NCBI GenBank assembly: GCA_903995115.1
Contig: LR877150.1
Span: 947,001-1,011,000, forward strand
Origin: Angomonas deanei
Taxonomy: Eukaryota > Euglenozoa > Kinetoplastea > Trypanosomatida > Trypanosomatidae
Length of the DNA stretch: 64,000 nt
Direction of reading: 5' to 3'
The notes below the pieces were generated by a model. The model did not search any database. It had not been told where the DNA came from and saw only the letters and a list, made by a program, of their open reading frames with translations. Positions 58,507-64,000 of this stretch are shown here, piece after piece (the first letter of the stretch is position 1; each line of letters begins with the position of its first letter). The translations under genes and the position numbers were made by a program.

Positions 58507-58803
58507 AATTGTAATAATAATAATAACTATGGGGATAAGATGTTAGCCACGGCGTTTACCTGCAGAGAGAGGGGGTGCGGAAGAGGACTGAGTGCCCAGT
58601 TCTTCTATGCATTCTAATGTATGTGTTTGACCGGCAGCATGCTGCCCGAAAACGTTGAATACATTCTCTTTCTCTGCTACGCTGTCTGGTCTCTCTCTCC
58701 TTTTCTCGACTCACAAGATAGATATCGACATGCGATTAAATGTGTGTGTCGTGAAAACGTGTGACCATACGCTATCTTCCCAGTCTCCGTAGCCCTCCGT
58801 CAT
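58507..58803 (+). repeat. Retroelement 3' tail, copy 2 of 3
   Basis: Same tail as 39590-39884. Confidence 0.85.
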
Positions 58804-58820
58804 TGGGTTGGTTGGGGTTA
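58804..58820 (+). repeat. Short telomere-like tract
   Basis: Three imperfect G/T-rich hexamers (TGGGTT-type) between the copy C tail and the second hairpin-rich block. Confidence 0.7.
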
Positions 58821-59088
58821 GCCGTTCCAAACGGAGTTTGGAAGCGGCATGACGGTGGCGCGGGATCGGAACGATCCGCGACGCCGAAAAATTTTTGGTA
58901 AAAATAAATATTTTTATTTTCTTTTTTATCGAGTGATCTTGTAGATTTACGCTATGCGTTATGATAAGTCACTCCAACGTCAAAATTGTATTTTGGGAGG
59001 AGGGGAAAAGAAAATTGTTCATTTCATTTATTTTCTATTCTTTTTTGATATAGAGTAAATTTCTTTTTATAAAATTATTTTAAAGATT
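58821..59088 (+). repeat. Hairpin-rich block, copy 2
   Basis: Near-identical to 53344-53608, same orientation, hairpins at 58825-58843 and 58863-58877. With copy 1 it brackets retroelement copy C. Confidence 0.88.
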
Positions 59089-59478
59089 CCCTCCCACCCT
59101 CACCTGTAAGTTGATATTATTGTTTTTTGATGAACGCTGTGCCTACGTAGTTTTTGTTAATTTGTTAGTTTACATTCTGTTGTGTCAATCACCAATTACG
59201 TTTTGATGTTTTTGTGTATTGGTGACAAAAAGACATTTCTTAAATGTATTACGTGTGGTAAAATAATAACAGTTGTTCAATGATTAAGTTTAATTATATT
59301 TCAGCCTCGAGGACCACCCAGTATTGCTAATTGTGGTTTATTAGTCAATATTCCAAAGAACATCCAATAGCTTATTCCTGTGCGATTTACAAGTTTTTGT
59401 TTTGTTAAAATTATAAATTGTAAACCCTATTCGAATATACAATGCTTTTTGTTTGTTTTGTGTGTGTTCCTCCCTGCG
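59089..59478 (+). other. AT-rich spacer
   Basis: About 390 bases, AT-rich, no supported gene or recognised repeat. Confidence 0.45.
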
Positions 59479-59699
59479 AGGACTGAGTGCCCAGTTCTTC
59501 TATGCATTCTAATGTATGTGTTTGACCGGCAGCATTCTGCCCGAAAACGTTGAATACATTCTCTTTCTCTGCTACGCTGTCTGGTCTCTCTCTCCTTTTC
59601 TCGACTCACAAGATAGATATCGACATGCGATTAATGTGTGTGTCGTGAAAAAGTGTGACCATACGCTATCTTCCCAGTTGCTCCGTAGCCACTCCGTCA
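59479..59699 (+). repeat. Retroelement 3' tail, copy 3 of 3 (solo, partial)
   Basis: Last 220 bases of the 3' tail without any attached coding part; ends in a TTAGGG tract. Confidence 0.85.
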
Positions 59700-59760
59700 T
59701 TAGGGTTAGGGTTAGGAGTTAGGGTTAACGGGTTAGGGTTAGGGTTAGGGTTAGGCTTAG
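59700..59760 (+). repeat. Telomere-like TTAGGG tract
   Basis: About ten TTAGGG or near-TTAGGG units, between the solo tail and the left edge of copy D. Confidence 0.93.
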
Positions 59761-59762
59761 AA

Positions 59763-60470
59763 AGGTTGGGGATAGCACGTGTGCATCCTCACCTGGAAGA
59801 AGTTGAGGTGTTGTTCCGTCAACTAAAGACGGACTTGGAAGTTTCATCGACATCTTGGAGAGAGGAAGCACGCGCGCAGTTTTACGTCAAGGCCAGGGAA
59901 AAGAAACTAACAAAGAACGAAGTCATCCTTGGTTGCTGCCTCCTTATATGGGACATCGCAAAGTTTGAGGGCGGTTTGATGCGTCTTATGGCGCTGCTCT
60001 TCCTGGAAAAGTCAGAATCATCCAGGATCAAGTTACACAACGTAATGATTCTGAGCCTCTCCCCTCCTCAAATAAAAATTGAGTTTGGGAAGTACCTGGA
60101 GGAATTTAAAGTTCCTCTTTTTCCAACACGATCCTGCTTGCAGGACATGAATGAGGAAATTCTCCAGGAAGTGCGAGGGTTCAGTGGTGGCTCTTCCAAG
60201 GCTCCTGCGTACCTCAAGTTCTACCGAGACGGAGTTGAGAAGAGCGAGTTTCTTGGAGGCGGTATTTCAAAGGAAAACGAACAAGAGATTGCCTTGTTGC
60301 GAAGAACCGTTACCAGCCAGCAGGAAACCATCGCCGCGTTAACGCTACAGCTGCAGAACAATCAACCCACCAGTAACCGAGGACGCGGCGGCCGTGGAAG
60401 GGGATACGGCAGGGGAAATTCGACGGCATTACAAGACGATTATGGAAACCCGCTCCCAAAAAACTCGTAG
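59763..60470 (+). CDS. Gag-like frame of copy D
   Basis: The frame is open from before the TTAGGG tract; the protein-like part begins near LGIARVHPHLEEVEVLFRQL. No ATG is seen at the left side, so the start is not determined. Matches copy C from SWREEARAQF on. It ends in an RGG-rich tail (NRGRGGRGRGYGRGN). The left portion, missing in copy C, shows that the Gag-like protein begins only a short way from the telomere-like tract. Confidence 0.7.
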   Translation, partial: RLGIARVHPHLEEVEVLFRQLKTDLEVSSTSWREEARAQFYVKAREKKLTKNEVILGCCLLIWDIAKFEGGLMRLMALLFLEKSESSRIKLHNVMILSLSPPQIKIEFGKYLEEFKVPLFPTRSCLQDMNEEILQEVRGFSGGSSKAPAYLKFYRDGVEKSEFLGGGISKENEQEIALLRRTVTSQQETIAALTLQLQNNQPTSNRGRGGRGRGYGRGNSTALQDDYGNPLPKNS

Positions 60471-60613
60471 GGAGTGGAGTCGCCGGAAAAACCTCCAACG
60501 CCAGGCATGAATTAAACCACATTCTGTTTGGTGCGGGATTAAAGGACGGAAAGACGTCCAACAAGGAGCTGAACACTCTCCTAAATCTGTTCAACACCAA
60601 AAACATAATAACG

Positions 60614-62809
60614 GTGGCTTGTATTTCTATTCTCGAGGAGAACCCCGAGTATCTGCAGAAGATTGTCCATCTGGCGGACTACGGGAAGATGGTATTCATT
60701 CCAATCTACACGAGAAGCCACTGGGTCGCGTCTGTCCTTCGCATCCGTTCCGACGGTACACCGACACTGGTGTATTACGACTCGGCTCCCTCCCATCAGG
60801 TGAGGCGAGACATTAACCGAGTATTCCTCAAGACTTTAAACATTGAGGTGGAAGAACAGAGCATACAGCGTCAAGAAAGGGACAGCATGGACTGCGGACT
60901 GTATATGTTCGCCGTCTACGCGGGCATATTTTTTAGATCGCCCATTAAGGATCTAAAGAGCAAAATAAGACGTTTGAGAGACTTCCTCTCCGAGTATGTT
61001 GCAAATCCCTCCCCAAAGCCGACATTCTTGGCGGCCGTACAAGACATCTTGTACTCTCCTATTGTAGAGGGTGGCCAAAACACAAATGAGCGACATTCGC
61101 TCCTTCAATATTACCTCGAAAAGTACTCTTTTCACCTCCGACGATTCAAAAACAACCCAAAAATGAGAAGTCTGTTCATTGCCATTGCCATGATCGCCAT
61201 AGCAGAGGGTAAGAAACGCTTGGTGGAGTGGACCAACTTAACGTCCCAGGCCGGCAAAAAGAAGCTTGCCTCTGGTTCTACCAACGATGTGGCGGACCTT
61301 TTGTACTTGTATGGGTATCAACCACACCCGTTCGGCAAAGCCAACAGAGAAGGTGAACCAGAGGTGGTAGGCACCGCTCGCCCAGGACCCCTGTTTCTTC
61401 AGAAAGGCAACGAACCGACTATTCAGCTTCCAGAGAGCGTTGTTCATCGGACGTTTGTGGTTGGAGCGTGTTTTGTGAACGACCATTACGAGTTGTGCAC
61501 AAGAAGTGAGTGCGCTCTGGTGGGATTGTACGTGAATAGTCCCGATGACGTTCCATTTTCTGTCCCACCACCAGAATCAAGAATTCAACAGACGACGGCG
61601 ACATCAGCTGTCCCACCACCAGAACCAGAAATTATTCATACAAAGGCGACATCTGCCGCACGATACGAAACTATACCGCTAGAGGCGGAAGAAGTGATAC
61701 AGGACAACGCCATGGAGGTGGACCCATCCGACAATGCAGGGACTTACCTTGCGCGTACAGATACCACTCCAAAAAACCGGTCGGGCAGGCAGTTAGACGG
61801 ACAAGGACGAACCATGTGGGGGTCTGTCTGCCCGAGATTGTGGATACTAAACCCCCACGAGCACCCGTTGTACTTCAACAAGAAGGAGAGTGGGGAACAT
61901 GCGCTACGCCTCAAATGGCTTCAACGGTTCCAAAAGCTACCTTCCGCATACCTGTGTTCCCCGGTCGACGAGGTGGTGATCGACATGCTGGCGAAAGATG
62001 CAGTGGCGCGAAGTTACACCTGGGCGACGTTTGTCCGCAAGTTGATGTTGATTCAGTCGGCGTTGATCAATCTTCCTCTGTACTCGAATCAGGAGTGCGG
62101 CATCGATCTCAAGACGTACCCAAGATGGGTGGAGACGGTCAAGTTTTCCAAGTGGATGCAGCAGCGGTCCGACTCGAAGGAGACGGCAGTCATCAGTGTG
62201 AGTCAATTCCAGGACTTACATCGAAAGATTCGCCACACGATGCCACTGACTGCTTTGTACCTAAGGTTAATGTGGTGTACAGCGGCTCGGGCAGGAGACT
62301 TGGACAAGCTCAAGATCCGGGATGTTTGGTTTCAAACCGGTGCTACCCGGGACGCCCAGACCACCACCCTCCTCTCGCCACAACTAGGGTCGGATATGAT
62401 ACCCATCTCCGTAACTATGAAGAGAGGAAAGGGCGCTTATTTTCGCGGTACGTACATAATCCATACGGCGATCCCCCGCGAGGATGCGGATCAATTGCAC
62501 CAGTTGATGACGCACCGACGAACGAACCAGTTACTGTTTCCAAAGACCAAGGACCGGCGCGAGGAGGCTTTGTGGGCCTTGAAGCAGGTGAAGGAAAGAG
62601 CCATTGTACCGTCGATACGAAAGAGCGCCTTGTGTTTTCTGGCGGAACAGGGTCTGACCGAAGGAGAGTTGATGGCGATCAGCGGCCATACGAGGTTGGA
62701 AACCCTGCATCGATACCTGGGCGTTGGCCGCCAACCAACGAGGGGGGACGTCGACCTACAGGAACACGCCGCGGTCGCCCTCCGCCGCCTCCGACGTCCT
62801 TTGAACTAG
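60614..62809 (+). CDS. Ulp1/C48-like protease plus tyrosine recombinase, copy D
   Basis: A 731-codon frame as tracked from the first candidate start; open also further left. It carries the same motifs as copy C (HWVASVLRI, YYDSAPSHQV, RQERDSMDCGLYMF; CTAARAGDLDKLKIRDVW, SGHTRLETLHRYLGVG). Differences from C cluster in the linker around residues 290-380, with both copies keeping the flanking domains, as expected if the domains are under selection. Confidence 0.83.
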   Translation: MACISILEENPEYLQKIVHLADYGKMVFIPIYTRSHWVASVLRIRSDGTPTLVYYDSAPSHQVRRDINRVFLKTLNIEVEEQSIQRQERDSMDCGLYMFAVYAGIFFRSPIKDLKSKIRRLRDFLSEYVANPSPKPTFLAAVQDILYSPIVEGGQNTNERHSLLQYYLEKYSFHLRRFKNNPKMRSLFIAIAMIAIAEGKKRLVEWTNLTSQAGKKKLASGSTNDVADLLYLYGYQPHPFGKANREGEPEVVGTARPGPLFLQKGNEPTIQLPESVVHRTFVVGACFVNDHYELCTRSECALVGLYVNSPDDVPFSVPPPESRIQQTTATSAVPPPEPEIIHTKATSAARYETIPLEAEEVIQDNAMEVDPSDNAGTYLARTDTTPKNRSGRQLDGQGRTMWGSVCPRLWILNPHEHPLYFNKKESGEHALRLKWLQRFQKLPSAYLCSPVDEVVIDMLAKDAVARSYTWATFVRKLMLIQSALINLPLYSNQECGIDLKTYPRWVETVKFSKWMQQRSDSKETAVISVSQFQDLHRKIRHTMPLTALYLRLMWCTAARAGDLDKLKIRDVWFQTGATRDAQTTTLLSPQLGSDMIPISVTMKRGKGAYFRGTYIIHTAIPREDADQLHQLMTHRRTNQLLFPKTKDRREEALWALKQVKERAIVPSIRKSALCFLAEQGLTEGELMAISGHTRLETLHRYLGVGRQPTRGDVDLQEHAAVALRRLRRPLN

Positions 62810-64000
62810 GCGCCAAGGCACCGAAGACACGGGATCTAGGGCTAAAAGAGTGTTCGATCGTAGAGGAGATGATTGTCTTGTTTGAACGGGAAGGCAACTT
62901 TGAAGAAGCGTATAGTTGGCGTACCAGACTAGAGACGATGCAGCGGCATCCCAGTCCACAGTGGCCACTACACTTGAAGTGCCCGTCCTTACTGGATATA
63001 CAGAGTCTGTTACGCCTTTCTGTGGCACACAGTAAAACGATGGATATGTTGATTGAAGTTCAGAAGTTTCTACAACCGGACTACTACCGTGGCATGCGCA
63101 CATCAAGAACGATAAAGACCACCTCCCTTTCTATGGAGGACGTCCGGTTGGCGGTCGAGCGAGGAAAGTTTGAGCTGTGTGACGAGTTGAACCGAGCTTT
63201 GGATCAGTATGCGCGCAGCAGCGATGGTGGACCGCGAACGCGGTTTGGAAGATTACCAAGCGAGTATCACAGTGTCAACGCGTTTTATGTGACGGAGCTG
63301 AAGGGACGTCGACGTCTCATTACAGAACCTATTTTGAATAGCATTGTCGACGTGGAAACTATCCCAAGAGTTGAAAGCCTCGGTCGTCTAGAGAAGAGAC
63401 AAGCGTTGAAACACTGCAAGTGGCTGTTGCAGATAGACTTTAATAGCTTTTATGATGCGATTCCGCTACATGACGTCCATGTACGGAACAAGTTTGTTTT
63501 CTTGGGTAAGGACCGACAGTACTACCGGTTGAGGACGCTTCCCACTGGGGCCCGGTGGAGTGTGATTGTTGGACAAACTATTACTTCCACCATTGTCGAT
63601 ATAGACACACCGTTGACCATTTTAATCATGATAGACAACATTATTATAGGTGGTCGTGAAGGACAGGAAGAAGTGTTTGTGGTGACGGTGAGACGCATTT
63701 TGGAACGCATACGATCTGTGAATCTGGAGACTTCACCGGACCGGGATGTACTACTTAGCACCTCAAGTGATGATCTCCTGAGCATGGCGTTGGCGAACAA
63801 CACTTTTCTCGGCGAAGAGTATGCGTGGGACACTAGGCTGAAGGAGCGAGTGGTACGAAACTCCACAAAGACAGTAGCCAAGCTAAACCTATGCATGAGG
63901 AAGTGCCCCTACTACACGTGTCGAAGCTTTGTCAGCATGATCAGCTTAGTGTTGTTTGCGTTCCACACGACCAATAAGAATCCAGCAGGCTTATTCTTCT
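62800..64000 (+). CDS. Reverse transcriptase of copy D, partial at window edge
   Basis: Open frame at -1 relative to the recombinase frame, from the segment FELGAKAPKTRDLGLKECS to the end of the window. Contains MRTSRTIKTTSLSMEDVRLA, GRRRLITEPIL, IDFNSFYDAIPL, LPTGARWSVIVG and MIDNIIIGG. RNase H would lie beyond the edge. Confidence 0.83.

Larger units (their letters stand above)
53607..58803 (+). mobile_element. VIPER/TATE-type retroelement copy C, broken
   Basis: About 5.2 kb: Gag-like part, protease plus recombinase, RT/RNase H and 3' tail. The left edge abuts the hairpin-rich block and the right edge a telomere-like tract followed by a second copy of that block. The Gag and recombinase frames are open; the RT/RNase H part has about two breaks. 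Closely related to copies A and D. Young, judged by near-identity to copy A. Confidence 0.85.
59761..64000 (+). mobile_element. VIPER/TATE-type retroelement copy D, runs off the window
   Basis: Starts at a TTAGGG tract and includes Gag-like, protease plus recombinase and the first 400 codons of RT. All frames are open as far as seen, so it looks whole within the window; the RNase H and 3' end lie outside. Close relative of copy C. Confidence 0.83.

Noticed and set aside
53344-59088. The hairpin-rich blocks as long terminal repeats of copy C
   Set aside because: The element's tail and telomere-like hexamers lie between copy C and the right block, and copies A and D lack the block, so it does not behave as an LTR.
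58804-59760. Spliced-leader RNA gene near the telomere-like tracts
   Set aside because: No AACTAACGC-type leader start followed by an exon/intron border was seen.
1-64000. CRISPR array, bacterial operon features, rRNA genes
   Set aside because: Nothing of the kind is visible; the repeats are telomere-like, coding, or retroelement repeats.

Overview
This window looks like nuclear DNA of a trypanosome (genus Trypanosoma; species not determined). Every gene lies on the + strand, no protein-coding gene shows an intron, intergenic spaces are short and full of T-rich and CT-rich tracts of the kind used for trans-splicing, and the families present (RHS, trypanosome leucine-rich-repeat proteins, VIPER/TATE-type retroelements, TTAGGG repeats) are kinetoplastid hallmarks.

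Left part (1-22.7 kb): an ordinary polycistronic core block. In order: the C-terminal part of N-myristoyltransferase, a large WD40 protein, two unrecognised small proteins, a syntaxin-5-like Qa-SNARE, an enhancer-of-polycomb-like protein, SEC13, three tandem CCCH zinc-finger proteins, a BFR1-like coiled-coil protein, a small single-membrane-span protein, the spliceosomal GTPase SNU114, glutamate 5-kinase, and two tandem cysteine-rich type I surface proteins.

Middle part (22.7-38 kb and 47.2-52.4 kb): subtelomere-like DNA. Two intact RHS genes, two decayed RHS copies and several LRR genes, pseudogenes and relics are arranged partly as repeated RHS-LRR cassettes. RHS copies share 5' flanks, and three of the four share a 3' motif with a small hairpin. 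The intact RHS proteins show Walker A, Walker B and a PD-(D/E)XK-like motif, so they look like NTPase-nuclease proteins.

Right part (38.2-47.2 kb and 53.2-64 kb): four tyrosine-recombinase retroelement copies in two subfamilies. Copy A is a 3' fragment. Copy B (39.9-47.2 kb) looks whole and sits between long direct repeats, with an LRR relic on its right side. Copy C is broken. Copy D is open as far as the window goes. Their parts are an RGG-rich Gag-like protein, a Ulp1/C48-like cysteine protease fused to a tyrosine recombinase, and reverse transcriptase plus RNase H. Copies A, C and D abut TTAGGG-like tracts, as expected for TATE-type insertion into telomeric repeats. The G-rich strand is the + strand, so a telomere to the right would fit.

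All assignments come from reading the sequence and remembered family features; no database search was run.
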